NCBI GenBank assembly: GCA_002359315.1
Contig: DEMS01000002.1
Span: 1 to 32,560, forward strand
DNA length: 32,560 nucleotides
Origin: Bacteroidetes bacterium UBA2664
GTDB lineage: Bacteria; Bacteroidota; Rhodothermia; Balneolales; Balneolaceae
Reading direction: 5' to 3'
The notes under the pieces were generated by a model that saw only the letters and a list, made by a program, of their open reading frames with translations, was not told where the DNA came from and did no database searches. Below, piece after piece: positions 18,201 to 25,221 of the stretch. The stretch's first letter is position 1. Each line of letters opens with the position of its first letter. Position numbers and translations under genes: made by a program.

Positions 18201-18288
18201 TTACTGTACCTGAAACACTCCCCTGCGCAAAAGCAGCAGTTGAATATAACAAAGCACAAATTACTAATGTAAGTAGCTTATAATTCAT
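15211..18288 (-). CDS. SusC/RagA-family TonB-linked outer membrane receptor
   Basis: A 1025-residue TonB-dependent transporter; an upstream in-frame ATG at 18300 would make it 1029. I prefer the ATG at 18288 because GAGG lies 6 nt before it, the same arrangement as in the other SusC gene, and because the signal peptide then starts MNYKLLTL and ends at AFAQ. A carboxypeptidase-regulatory-like domain covers about residues 24-105 (SGTVTDAITGEELPGVNVVL), followed by LEEVVVTG. The plug carries LIIIDGVI and SLYGSLAGNGVIQIITKRA, the SusC/RagA signature. The barrel ends in SASLQVRF with terminal Phe. A well-matched Bacteroidota promoter lies about 190 bp upstream (18480-18511). The SusD gene follows after 9 bp. 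The two SusC proteins share domain order but differ considerably in the barrel, so different substrates are likely. Confidence 0.93.
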   Translation of the reverse strand: MNYKLLTLVICALLYSTAAFAQGSVSGTVTDAITGEELPGVNVVLEELQRGAPTNIDGEYEITNVPSGTYTLSVSYIGFTRYTTQIQVENSPIIQNVALEQDILGLEEVVVTGVGTGTQTRKLGFSVAKLSGSNLEEVPATNLGSALQAKVPGVTIVKASGDPSAAASIRLRGSTSINGDQQPLIIIDGVITDGSLADINMQDVESIEIVKGAAGSSLYGSLAGNGVIQIITKRASRSIDRPSVTVRSEYGFSEIAKKFPLATTHPWVNDATLTSDGRYVDSWPGFGTFDADAVFDNPYPVLYDNTEAIYTGQGYNTNYVNIANSSGSFNYFASFEDMTQSGVVKNLKEYQRQSFRLNADYLYDEKFKLAFSGSYINTEYPDINEQGQGSNFFYSALSAPPAIDFTERNADGSFTNDPTGYSLGSNEQNPLYVAQNFQDDISRERYIAGVNLTYNVTDWLSLNARQSIDKRYQLNTVSTPVGYQTPTPSTAFNNGYEGRTTIEQTTAISEIWAAGNFQVDDFNINLIGKYLYEDRNYEAYGFSGYRYSVSGIRSFGALDASTFSIGSTIEREKVENLILDATFDYQDKIILGGMVRNDGSSSFGEDERYNVYYRGSLAYRLSEDIEINNVDELKIRASYGTSGNRPPFEAQYETYTAGSTVLLPNVLGNSDIKPSTVAELELGIDVAFLRKFNFVANYAVSNVTNDYLLVPLPGTSPFSDQWQNVGEIENKTFELGLSGNLVNTRDMQAGFNLSFSSTKQTVTDLGGLAPFTRSAGGAIDLFRFEAGVPYGAMYGNKFITSIDQLTVVDGVVINIPGGHSPSDFTVNSLGHVVLSANRGTASERPMYLVDENGDPEVTNIGSTQPDFQLGVSGNFNYKNFGVFMVWDWAHGGEVYNYTRQLLYNRNTHRDLETYTRDGFHPQYLLAIDGLYNGSEAISHFVEDASFVKLREVSLSYTLTNDTLGALGDYLQDVKISVVGRNLLTFTEYTGYDPEVALRTNSTNFRLDEFAYPNFRTYSASLQVRF

Positions 18289-18300
18289 ACAAGACCTCAT

Positions 18301-18479
18301 TGGTTGTTGTTTTGGTTAAATCAGTTACCACAAATCCTAATTATGGATAGGACACATCTAATTATAGATTAATGCAGTAAGAATTTTTGGTTTAAAGAAA
18401 TCTGTGAAAGTGATGTCAGTAATTATGGCTTTCCGTAACTATTTTCTAATAATTTACCAACGCTTTTCACAGTTATATT
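18301..18479 (-). other. Long untranslated leader of the first SusC-SusD operon
   Basis: If transcription starts just after the promoter at 18480-18511, the SusC mRNA has a leader of roughly 180 nt. I see no open frame of note. A short pair, GTGAAAAGCG against CTTTCAC, is the only visible complementarity. A long leader is shared with the other SusC gene, but I find no common sequence block beyond TTTCTTTAA. Confidence 0.35.
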
Positions 18480-18511
18480 CAAATTTAGTACATGAACAGC
18501 ATGAATTCAAA
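18480..18511 (-). promoter_or_regulatory. Bacteroidota-type promoter of the first SusC-SusD operon
   Basis: On the minus strand there is TTTG (plus 18508-18511), a 20-bp spacer, then TAAATTTG (plus 18480-18487), an exact match to the -33 TTTG / -7 TAnnTTTG consensus of Bacteroidota primary sigma promoters. The region just upstream contains an A/T-tract with two TTGTAA-like repeats (18517-18531), which also occur upstream of the second SusC gene (7932-7948). The remaining stretch to 18659, beyond the alr stop, shows nothing I can name. Confidence 0.65.
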
Positions 18512-18659
18512 CAAATTGTAAAATTTTTGTAAAGAAATTCAAACAATTGTATAACAGACAGTTACTACGGTTATAATATCCTAAAAAAGCGGTTTTTAAA
18601 GCCTCAGTTTACATTAAAGTGAATTTCGGATTTTGGGCATTTGACGAAAAAATCACGAT

Positions 18660-19832
18660 TTAATTGATTACAACTCTCGGAATCGTAGATGGCAGGCGGG
18701 TTAATACTTCATAATTGAGATTATTAGTCATCTCTCCAAAGGATGCCAGTGTTATTTCATCCTCTTTTTGCTTGCCAATGATAACCACCTCATCTCCCTT
18801 TTTAACTCCCTCTATATGCGACACATTGATGGTGATCATATTCATATTTACCAGGCCGACTACCCCGCAGCGGATACCATCCACCAGGACATACCCTGTA
18901 TTTGTTAAATTTCGGCCAAATCCATGGGTATACCCAATCGGCACGGTGGCGATTGTCATATCTTTTCCGGCCAGATATACATTGCCGTAACCGATAAAAT
19001 CTCCGCCATTGATCTGTTTGATACTCATTATTTCACTTTTCCAGGTCAGCACCCTCTTCAATGGATCATCAACCGAATCCGGATTCACTGATTTTATGTG
19101 ATGCATATAGGTTTCTCGGCTTGGCCAAAATCCATATTGAGCAATACCGATCCGAACCATATCATAGTGTTTGTCCGGATGCGTCAAAAACGCAGCAGAG
19201 CTTGAAGCATGTACCTTCGGCTTAAACCCCAATATTCCGGCTGCCATCCCAATTGCTTTTTTAAGCTGTTTGTCCTGTTCCTGAATTCGGTAATAGTTTG
19301 CAATAGATTCAGCGCCGGCGTAATGAGTGCAAAGCGCCTCAATCGAAACAAATTCTGATGCATCAATGAGGGTTTGGAATATCTCTTCCCAAACACTCTC
19401 TTCGAAACCGGTACGATTCATGCCGGTCTCTATTTGCAGGTGGACCAATGCTTTCTTCTGGTGTTTCTTTGCCGCGGCCACTGTTGCTTGCAACCGACTC
19501 ATATCAAACAGATAAAATTCCACCCCATTCTCAATGGCCCACTCAAGCTCATCGTTTCGAATCATCCCCATGATCATTATTTGGGTCTGAGGATTTTTGC
19601 GATGTTGAAGAGCTATTTCCGCTTCACCGGCACTAAAAACTGAAAAGTGATTGATCCCCGCCTCTTCTGCCAAAGGTAAATAGGTTGAAATTCCATGCCC
19701 ATATGCATTCCCTTTTATTACAGATGAGATTTTCAGCCCTTTCTTGCCCCTGCTTTTTAAAAACTGAATATTATTTTGAAGTGCTTCTCTATCCAGTACC
19801 AGATGCGATGGTTTCAGGTAGTTTGATTTCAT
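18660..19832 (-). CDS. alr: Alanine racemase
   Basis: A 390-residue fold-type III PLP enzyme interconverting L- and D-alanine for peptidoglycan. Lys40 in SVIKGNAYGHG is the PLP Schiff-base lysine (usual motif VVKANAYGHG). Tyr282 in FIGYGNVY is the opposite catalytic base. The PLP-phosphate-binding region and the RIGIAQYGFWP segment (228-237) are present. The C-terminal beta-domain includes VGLVNMNMITINVS, which corresponds to the usual 'GxVCMDQ' segment but has Asn in place of the Cys-Met-Asp core residues. That divergence, together with an unusually short SVIKGNAYGHG context, means broader amino-acid racemase activity is possible. It is last in the minus-strand cluster, 65 bp after the M20 gene, and is preceded by a second racemase-family gene (21819-22892). 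Confidence 0.9.
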   Translation of the reverse strand: MKSNYLKPSHLVLDREALQNNIQFLKSRGKKGLKISSVIKGNAYGHGISTYLPLAEEAGINHFSVFSAGEAEIALQHRKNPQTQIMIMGMIRNDELEWAIENGVEFYLFDMSRLQATVAAAKKHQKKALVHLQIETGMNRTGFEESVWEEIFQTLIDASEFVSIEALCTHYAGAESIANYYRIQEQDKQLKKAIGMAAGILGFKPKVHASSSAAFLTHPDKHYDMVRIGIAQYGFWPSRETYMHHIKSVNPDSVDDPLKRVLTWKSEIMSIKQINGGDFIGYGNVYLAGKDMTIATVPIGYTHGFGRNLTNTGYVLVDGIRCGVVGLVNMNMITINVSHIEGVKKGDEVVIIGKQKEDEITLASFGEMTNNLNYEVLTRLPSTIPRVVIN

Positions 19833-19897
19833 ATGTCGTTCTTATTGATGGAAAAACTTACTATTCAATATTTATTCAGAGACTTAAAAAACTACGG

Positions 19898-21040
19898 TTA
19901 AGAATAACAATCAATAATTGCTTTGAAAATTCTTACTCCGGTTGGAAGAAGTGAGTCATTAAAATCATATTTTTCAGAATGGAGCGGCGCTGAATCATTT
20001 CCTGATCCTAAACCAAAAAGTGTAATTGGAAATTTCTCACCAAACCGGCCAAAATCCTCACTCCATGGAAATGCACGCTCCAATTCTTCAACTTCAACAT
20101 CCATTTCTTTCGCAGCATTTTTAACAATATCACACCCTTCACTGCTGTTGATGGTAGCTGCAAAGGGTTCTACTCTGCTTGTTGTAATACTCCCGGAAAA
20201 TGAATCCGCTTCGTTTTTAACCAAATTTTCAACCCAATCGAGACATTTTTTTAACATTTCATCGGTTTCTGACCGAAAGGTTAATCCCATTGCAGCCTCT
20301 CCCGGACTCGTCCCGAAGGCTTTCTCTCCCATCTTGATGTATGTTACCGCATATTTACTTCCGGAATGCGATTTTGAAAAATCTTCAAATTCATCATTGA
20401 TCTTCTGAATGATCCCGGCAATTACATTCGATGGATTCATGCCCTGCTCGGGGTAAGCTGCATGACTACTTTCCCCTTTGATCGATATATCTACACCAAC
20501 CGATGCAGATGCAAATGAATCACTCCTTATATATAGTGTATTCTCATCAAATCCGGGCAGATTGTGAAGTGCATATCCGTGATCAATAATCAACTCTTTA
20601 AATTTTTTATCCTCCAGGATTTTCAAAGCCCCTTTCCCGGTCTCTTCTGCCGGCTGAAAAAGAAGGAGTACGCGTACTCGATCCGGACGTTTTTTTTGAA
20701 GTTCCCTGGCCAGGCCGATCAGAATGGCCATATGTCCGTCATGCCCACAAGCATGCATTTTTCCCTGATGTACCGATTGGTGGTCCGCTTCTGTTGCTTC
20801 ATGGATCGGCAAACCATCCAGTTCTGCCCTAAAGAGAATGGTTTTATCCGCTTCATTCTCCGATGGATTAAAAATAGCTACAATGCCATCTCCTCCAACA
20901 TTCTTTATTATCTGTGATGGATCACATTTTTCCAATTCATGAATCACCTTTTGAGACGTTTCAGACTCCTCACCGGACAGTTCCGGGTATTTGTGCAGTT
21001 CTCTGCGTAATGTGATGAGTGATTCCATCTTTTGATTCAT
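19898..21040 (-). CDS. M20-family amidohydrolase / metallopeptidase
   Basis: A 380-residue M20D-type amidohydrolase (IAA-amino acid hydrolase / N-acyl-amino acid deacylase group), expected cytoplasmic, with no signal peptide. The N terminus has the family's LRRELHKYPELSGEE. Metal ligands are visible: Asp75 in AELDGLP (usually ADMDALP), HACGHDGHMA at 96-105, and the Glu pair in AEETG (132-133). The ALHNLPG motif follows at about residue 157, and a bacterial-exopeptidase dimerisation domain from about 176 onward. Such enzymes remove acyl groups from amino acids or hydrolyse small peptides. In this neighbourhood a role in processing cell-wall or D-amino-acid derivatives is inferred. It lies between the M23-type gene (161-bp gap with a palindromic repeat) and alr. 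Confidence 0.88.
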   Translation of the reverse strand: MNQKMESLITLRRELHKYPELSGEESETSQKVIHELEKCDPSQIIKNVGGDGIVAIFNPSENEADKTILFRAELDGLPIHEATEADHQSVHQGKMHACGHDGHMAILIGLARELQKKRPDRVRVLLLFQPAEETGKGALKILEDKKFKELIIDHGYALHNLPGFDENTLYIRSDSFASASVGVDISIKGESSHAAYPEQGMNPSNVIAGIIQKINDEFEDFSKSHSGSKYAVTYIKMGEKAFGTSPGEAAMGLTFRSETDEMLKKCLDWVENLVKNEADSFSGSITTSRVEPFAATINSSEGCDIVKNAAKEMDVEVEELERAFPWSEDFGRFGEKFPITLFGLGSGNDSAPLHSEKYDFNDSLLPTGVRIFKAIIDCYS

Positions 21041-21109
21041 AAAAATTAAATGTCAGTTCGAGCCCAGTCGCTCCTCTTTTATCCCACGAAGCAAAGCGGA
21101 ATGAAAACT

Positions 21110-21187
21110 CCCTGCCATAACACAAAGCATCTCGACTTCACTCCGTCGCTCCCGCTCCTGCGTTTCGCTCGATGTGACGTGGCAGGG
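21110..21187. repeat. Palindromic intergenic repeat (REP-like)
   Basis: CCCTGCCA (21110-21117) and TGGCAGGG (21180-21187) form a perfect 8-bp outer inverted repeat. Inside, GCATC-T-CGA and TCG-ATGT pair with a one-base bulge. The core (21140-21165) is a GC-rich run of TCGCTCCCGCTCCTGCG type, unlike the AT-rich surroundings. The layout suggests a dispersed nonautonomous element between the M23 and M20 genes. Confidence 0.5.
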
Positions 21188-21201
21188 TGTTTATTTTGCT
21201 A

Positions 21202-21822
21202 TCAATAAACATCCCCTAAAAGTATCCTTGGATCCGGGTAAACTTTAACCGCCTCTTCCAATTCATCTTCGGCAACCACACCGGGCATATCTGCTTCACC
21301 CGGATCTTTGAAACTGATTTGATAGTGCAGGTGTGGCGGCCAATTTCCATTTTCATCCGAACTGCCCAGCCATCCAACAAGTTCACCCCGGGCAACTTCG
21401 GCTCCCACTTCTATCCGCTCAAGTGATTTTATTGACAAATGACCATAAAGTGCATATAAATCCAACTCTTTAAACTGATGTTTTAACACAATTGTAGCGC
21501 CATAATTTCCATCTTCACCATGATATGCTTTGTAAGCCATTCTGCCGGGCAGTGGCGAAAATACAGGCTCTCCCTCCTTCGCCCAGATATCAATACCCAT
21601 ATGTATGTTACGGCGATTGTCATATTGAGGAGCCAGATACATCCCCGATCGTTTCTCCAGATAACCGCCGATCCCCCATCCACCCGACCGGGTAAAATCT
21701 GTCATTTGTTCAGGATTATAGTTCTTCCTGAAATCAAATTTCTTGATATCTGCGGGCAGATTCATGACAGGATGCGCAGATTTTTCTTTCATCAGCGCCG
21801 GAGAATCTTTCCTAAATTTCAT
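21202..21822 (-). CDS. M23-type peptidoglycan endopeptidase-like protein
   Basis: A 206-residue M23 (LytM/lysostaphin-like) zinc metallopeptidase-type protein. The zinc ligands are in place: His74 and Asp78 in NIHMGIDIW (HxxxD), and His166 in PHLHYQI (HxH, with His164). The catalytic His128 is in LYALYGHLS. The family cuts peptide cross-links of peptidoglycan. Unusually there is no signal peptide or membrane anchor, so it may act in the cytoplasm on muropeptides or be exported another way. A family role in recycling is an inference. It overlaps the upstream racemase-like gene by 4 bp (ATGA), a sign of translational coupling. The next gene downstream is the M20 amidohydrolase, after the palindromic repeat. 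Confidence 0.88.
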   Translation of the reverse strand: MKFRKDSPALMKEKSAHPVMNLPADIKKFDFRKNYNPEQMTDFTRSGGWGIGGYLEKRSGMYLAPQYDNRRNIHMGIDIWAKEGEPVFSPLPGRMAYKAYHGEDGNYGATIVLKHQFKELDLYALYGHLSIKSLERIEVGAEVARGELVGWLGSSDENGNWPPHLHYQISFKDPGEADMPGVVAEDELEEAVKVYPDPRILLGDVY

Positions 21823-22892
21823 TCTTCCACTTTCTTTTCGATGTAGTAGGAACTCATCAATCCCAGGGCCCCCATATATTTCAATTTAAACCGGATCATA
21901 TCTCCCACTTTTAATCCGTCGGGATTGCTGCCAACATCAAGAATCAACATATCTGAACTGGCATCCGTAATGGTAATATGATCATCAACCGGAATCAAAT
22001 AATCCGGCTGAATATCCAGGACCCCGATATCCACTATCGCACGATAGGATCTTTTCCCATAATCATCATCCGGAATCACGGATTTTTTACCTTGCGGGTT
22101 GGTTCCCAGTTCACCCGTTGGCACAGTCGGTTTTTCAGAAAGTTCTATGATCTGAGTGTAGAATTCCAGTACACGGTCGCTCATCCCCTCAATCACCCCA
22201 TCTGTGAAAAGATTTTTACCAAAAAATAGCGCTTCACCCACCCTGAAATGGTTCACACCGTGTGGGAGAAGGTTTCTGAGCAATAGCGGGATCGTCACCG
22301 TTGTCCCTCCCGAAACGAGAGGTATGTCTCGTTTAAAACGCAATTCAATAATCTGTTTATAGAGAACCAGCTGAATCAATTTGTCCTCATCCGGCATCAC
22401 GCCATGCAGGCAATTCAGATTGGTGCCTAATCCGACGACTCGAATTCCCGGCAAACGAAAAACTTTTTCATAAAAATGAATCAAATCTTCCCTCATCACC
22501 CCTTCACGAAGATCCCCCATCTCAATCATGATAATCACCTTGTGCAGCTTGCCCTGTTTCTGAGCTTCTTCTGACAGGGCATTCATCGTGGAGAGCTCTG
22601 TATTCAAACTGATATCCGCATATTTCACAATATCAGGCAGAATATTCAGTGGCGGCGGTTTGATATAGACAGTAACCGTTTCCGGCGACATCTCCTTGAT
22701 CACCTTCAGGTTACTGATTCGGGAGTCGTGAACCTCACCAATACCCAGATTAATAACTTCTTGCAGGTAGGATCGGTTTCCACATACCAATTTTGTCGTA
22801 ATTCCCCACTTAATGCCTTTCTCTTTGAATAACTTATCCAGGTATTCAAAATTTGTTCGAAGCTCTTTCTTAAATAGTTTTATATAAGCCAT
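21819..22892 (-). CDS. Alanine/ornithine racemase-family PLP enzyme
   Basis: A 357-residue protein of the alanine racemase N-terminal-domain superfamily, in the group that includes the PLP-dependent ornithine racemase of Clostridium and YhfX-like proteins. The likely PLP lysine is Lys34 in WGITTKLVCGN, where ornithine racemase has VTKxxCG. Other family features are GEVHDSRISNL (about 52-62), GLGTNLNCLHGVMP (about 154-167), VSGGTTVTIPLL (about 193-204), and HFRVGEALFFGKN (about 215-227). It differs from alr at 18660-19832 in domain detail, so this cluster carries two racemase-type enzymes. Likely function is racemisation of a basic or small amino acid; the substrate cannot be read from sequence. 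It is coupled to the M23-type gene by a 4-bp overlap. Confidence 0.82.
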   Translation of the reverse strand: MAYIKLFKKELRTNFEYLDKLFKEKGIKWGITTKLVCGNRSYLQEVINLGIGEVHDSRISNLKVIKEMSPETVTVYIKPPPLNILPDIVKYADISLNTELSTMNALSEEAQKQGKLHKVIIMIEMGDLREGVMREDLIHFYEKVFRLPGIRVVGLGTNLNCLHGVMPDEDKLIQLVLYKQIIELRFKRDIPLVSGGTTVTIPLLLRNLLPHGVNHFRVGEALFFGKNLFTDGVIEGMSDRVLEFYTQIIELSEKPTVPTGELGTNPQGKKSVIPDDDYGKRSYRAIVDIGVLDIQPDYLIPVDDHITITDASSDMLILDVGSNPDGLKVGDMIRFKLKYMGALGLMSSYYIEKKVEE

Positions 22893-22927
22893 TTTTCATA
22901 AAGTATAAGAATCAAGGTGTATGATTC

Positions 22928-22951
22928 AGGGATCAGGGTTCAAGGATCCCT
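22928..22951. repeat. 7-bp inverted repeat AGGGATC/GATCCCT
   Basis: AGGGATC (22928-22934) and GATCCCT (22945-22951) are perfect inverted repeats 10 bp apart, just before the longer hairpin at 22960. Likely part of the same repeat-rich gap. Confidence 0.35.
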
Positions 22952-22959
22952 CTAAAACC

Positions 22960-22986
22960 GTCATCCTGAATTTATTTCAGGATGAC
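22960..22986. repeat. Hairpin repeat GTCATCCTGAA/TTCAGGATGAC
   Basis: A perfect 11-bp stem (22960-22970 with 22976-22986) and 5-nt loop TTTAT. Palindromes with GTCATCCTGA arms are, from general knowledge, common dispersed intergenic repeats in many bacterial genomes, including Bacteroidota. It is followed by no T-run, so a terminator role is doubtful. Confidence 0.6.
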
Positions 22987-23021
22987 GCACTGGGTTGAGT
23001 TCATGCCCTTTGCCAAGTTCT

Positions 23022-23091
23022 TTTTCACTTTTCACATTTCACTTTTCACTTCTGCCTTCTGCCTTCTGCCTTCTGCCCTTTTCCTTTTCAC
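23022..23091. repeat. Second 7-bp tandem array, 10 units
   Basis: Ten in-register heptamers: TTTTCAC twice, ATTTCAC, TTTTCAC, four TTCTGCC, CTTTTCC, TTTTCAC. It shares the TTCTGCC and ATTTCAC units with the array at 3230-3369. The last unit runs into the stop codon of the acetyltransferase gene (23088-23090). Confidence 0.8.
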
Positions 23092-23537
23092 TTTTTCAAC
23101 CTCATTTCTAAATATTTATTAGTAAATCCCAATTTCTCATACAGGTATTTTGCCGGATTATCCGGTTCAACATGAAGGGCGATATCACCCTCAGTTTTTT
23201 GGATCACTCTTTTCATCAGCTCTTTACCGACCCCTTGTCCTCTTGTTGAAGGATCTACGGCAATATAAACAAGGATATGCTCTGGAATGTATTCCCCCAT
23301 GTTTGTGTCGTTAATGATAACAACACCTACGATTCGGTCTCCTTCATGGGCAATTTCAATAAATCCGTCTTGACCGGCAGAGTCGCTATAGGCATATGCT
23401 ATACACTTCAAAATAGCCTTTTTTTCGTCACCGTACTGCTCGAGTGATTTTTTCAAAAAACTTGCAATTTCTTCGCGCGAAAATTCGGGGCTTTCGGTTT
23501 GATGATCCGTCTCTATCGTTGTGTAAGATATATTCAT
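23088..23537 (-). CDS. GNAT-family N-acetyltransferase
   Basis: About 149 residues with a GNAT fold: beta4 ILVYIAVDPSTRGQGVGKELM carries the acetyl-CoA pyrophosphate loop (RGQGVG), and the C-terminal half has VEPDNPAKYLYEKLGF, the classic end of the domain. The acceptor (amine of an amino acid, antibiotic or protein) is unknown. I place the start at the ATG at 23535-23537. It follows the symporter stop with one T between (TAG-T-ATG). A GTG at 23549 would add four residues and overlap the symporter gene by 11 bp. It is therefore co-transcribed with the symporter. The 3' end abuts a heptamer array, which has probably replaced or trimmed the sequence beyond the stop. Confidence 0.85.
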   Translation of the reverse strand: MNISYTTIETDHQTESPEFSREEIASFLKKSLEQYGDEKKAILKCIAYAYSDSAGQDGFIEIAHEGDRIVGVVIINDTNMGEYIPEHILVYIAVDPSTRGQGVGKELMKRVIQKTEGDIALHVEPDNPAKYLYEKLGFTNKYLEMRLKK

Positions 23538-23538
23538 A

Positions 23539-24978
23539 CTACGATTCACTCTTTTTTCCGGTTAACAGGCTTACAGATACAAATGCAATTGCCGATGCAG
23601 TAATTCCAAATAAATTTGCATCGAGACCGTAAGGTAACTCTATTAACAGATAGCGTAAAGTTAATGTTGTACATCCTCCAATGATCATTGCGGACATTGC
23701 ACCCGCCGCACTGCTTCTGCTCCAAAAGAGGGCGCCGATAACCGGAACAAAGAGTCCGGATACCATAAAAGCATAAGAATCGAGCATCAAATCCAGCACA
23801 TTGGTCATGTTGGCTGCTAAAACAAGGGCTAATGAGCCAATAACGAGGGTTACAACCTGTGAAATTCGAACAAATCGTTTACTGTTGGAATCAAATGGAG
23901 TGAATCTGCCGATGATATCCGTGACCACATTTCCCGACGATGCCATCAAACAGCTATCCGCTGTTGAGAGTATGGCTGAAAAGTAAGCGGCCATCATCAC
24001 TCCTAAAAAACCGGTGGGAAGAACCGTTCTGAGGAGCATTGGCAATCCTGTTTCCGGATCTGTTTCAGCGATGTCAGGAGCTCCCAGGTAGGCAAACATC
24101 CCTTGTTCGGCAGCCACTCGTGCAAATAAGCCCAAAGCAACACCTAAAAACGCCATAATGGGCCATTCAAAAATCCCTGCCAGATACCACGCTCTTTTAG
24201 CCGTTTTTTCGTCGTGGCACGCATAGATCCTCTGGTAGAGGGTCATGCCCACGAACCAGATTGGAATGATGGTTACCGCCCAGTAGACGAGATCTTGCCA
24301 GCTCACATTGGTTAGAGACAGCATTTCAGGAGCAACCGTTGATCGAATGGCTTCGATTCCGCCAATTTCAATGTATGCAATTGGAATGCCTACGAATATG
24401 AGTCCCGACATGAGTAAAATCCACTGAACGGTATCCGTGTAAATAACAGCCTTTAAGCCTCCTAATACTGTGTAGATAATAGCAACGGCCCCCATTAAAT
24501 AGAGTGCCGAATTGAGGTCGAGATCAACAAATGTTCCGCTTGCCAATTTAGCGCCGGCTAACATTTGGGAACTGGTGAATCCTGCATAGCCGATGGCGGA
24601 GATCACAGCTGCTACGAAAGCAACATTTGCACTATAATAGTGTTCAAATATTTGAGGAAAAGTGTATGCCTGATCAAATGCCGGGTTTCCTTTTACTTTG
24701 GGTATCAACAATACCGCAGCCAGCCATGCACCTAAAAGACCTGTGAAGAGCATCCATGAACCCGAGAGGCCCATTACAAATCCAAGTCCCCCCAAACCGA
24801 TCGAAAAACCACCACCCACGTCTGTAGCCACGACTGAAAGGCCCACATGGTAACTTTTCATTTTACGGCCGCCTACATAATAATCATCCCCGCTTTCATT
24901 TTTTCGGAAGAAAAAAATTCCAAAAGCGAACAGTGCCAGGATGTAGATGATAAAAATTGACAGGTCAACAGGATGCAT
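23539..24978 (-). CDS. Sodium:solute symporter (SSS family)
   Basis: A 479-residue inner-membrane symporter of the SSS/SLC5 family with about 13 hydrophobic segments. Family marks are the N-terminal helix (LSIFIIYILALFAFGIFFF), the YYVGGRKMKSYHVGLSVVATDVGGGFSIGLGGLGF region near residues 33-68 (Na+-coupling helix TM1/TM2 area), and LPTGFLGVMMAAYFSAILSTADSCLMASSGNVVTDI near 325-360, the signature helix with the Na2-site Ser/Thr residues. SSS proteins import amino acids, sugars, vitamins or carboxylates with Na+. The operon context (acetyltransferase directly after, racemases and peptidases behind) suggests an amino acid or peptide-derived substrate, which is inference. It begins the minus-strand cluster and is divergent from the histidine kinase across a 243-bp gap. 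Confidence 0.9.
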   Translation of the reverse strand: MHPVDLSIFIIYILALFAFGIFFFRKNESGDDYYVGGRKMKSYHVGLSVVATDVGGGFSIGLGGLGFVMGLSGSWMLFTGLLGAWLAAVLLIPKVKGNPAFDQAYTFPQIFEHYYSANVAFVAAVISAIGYAGFTSSQMLAGAKLASGTFVDLDLNSALYLMGAVAIIYTVLGGLKAVIYTDTVQWILLMSGLIFVGIPIAYIEIGGIEAIRSTVAPEMLSLTNVSWQDLVYWAVTIIPIWFVGMTLYQRIYACHDEKTAKRAWYLAGIFEWPIMAFLGVALGLFARVAAEQGMFAYLGAPDIAETDPETGLPMLLRTVLPTGFLGVMMAAYFSAILSTADSCLMASSGNVVTDIIGRFTPFDSNSKRFVRISQVVTLVIGSLALVLAANMTNVLDLMLDSYAFMVSGLFVPVIGALFWSRSSAAGAMSAMIIGGCTTLTLRYLLIELPYGLDANLFGITASAIAFVSVSLLTGKKSES

Positions 24979-25221
24979 AAACTTATTGCATTTAAAAAAT
25001 GAGTGGGTAGTAACTATGGATTAATTTACTTCAAATCAAGTTTCTTTGAGGACTAACTTCGATTTTTTAATCTCTTAAAAATGATTTTAATTTACCATTA
25101 GATCGTTTTATCAGTAATTCCTATGTTTTATGGGTTTCGGTAATTATATTCACTCAGTGTACTGTAATTCTAAATTGATTAGCAGTTTTTGCTATAGGGC
25201 TCTAAATTAAATGAATTTACT

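Noticed and set aside
3446..18300. Polysaccharide utilisation locus
   Set aside because: Two SusCD pairs but no glycoside hydrolase, lyase, sulfatase or hybrid sensor in between, so no carbohydrate substrate can be claimed.
19923..20408. 161-residue plus-strand frame antisense to the M20 gene
   Set aside because: Shadow of a well-supported gene; no motif of its own.
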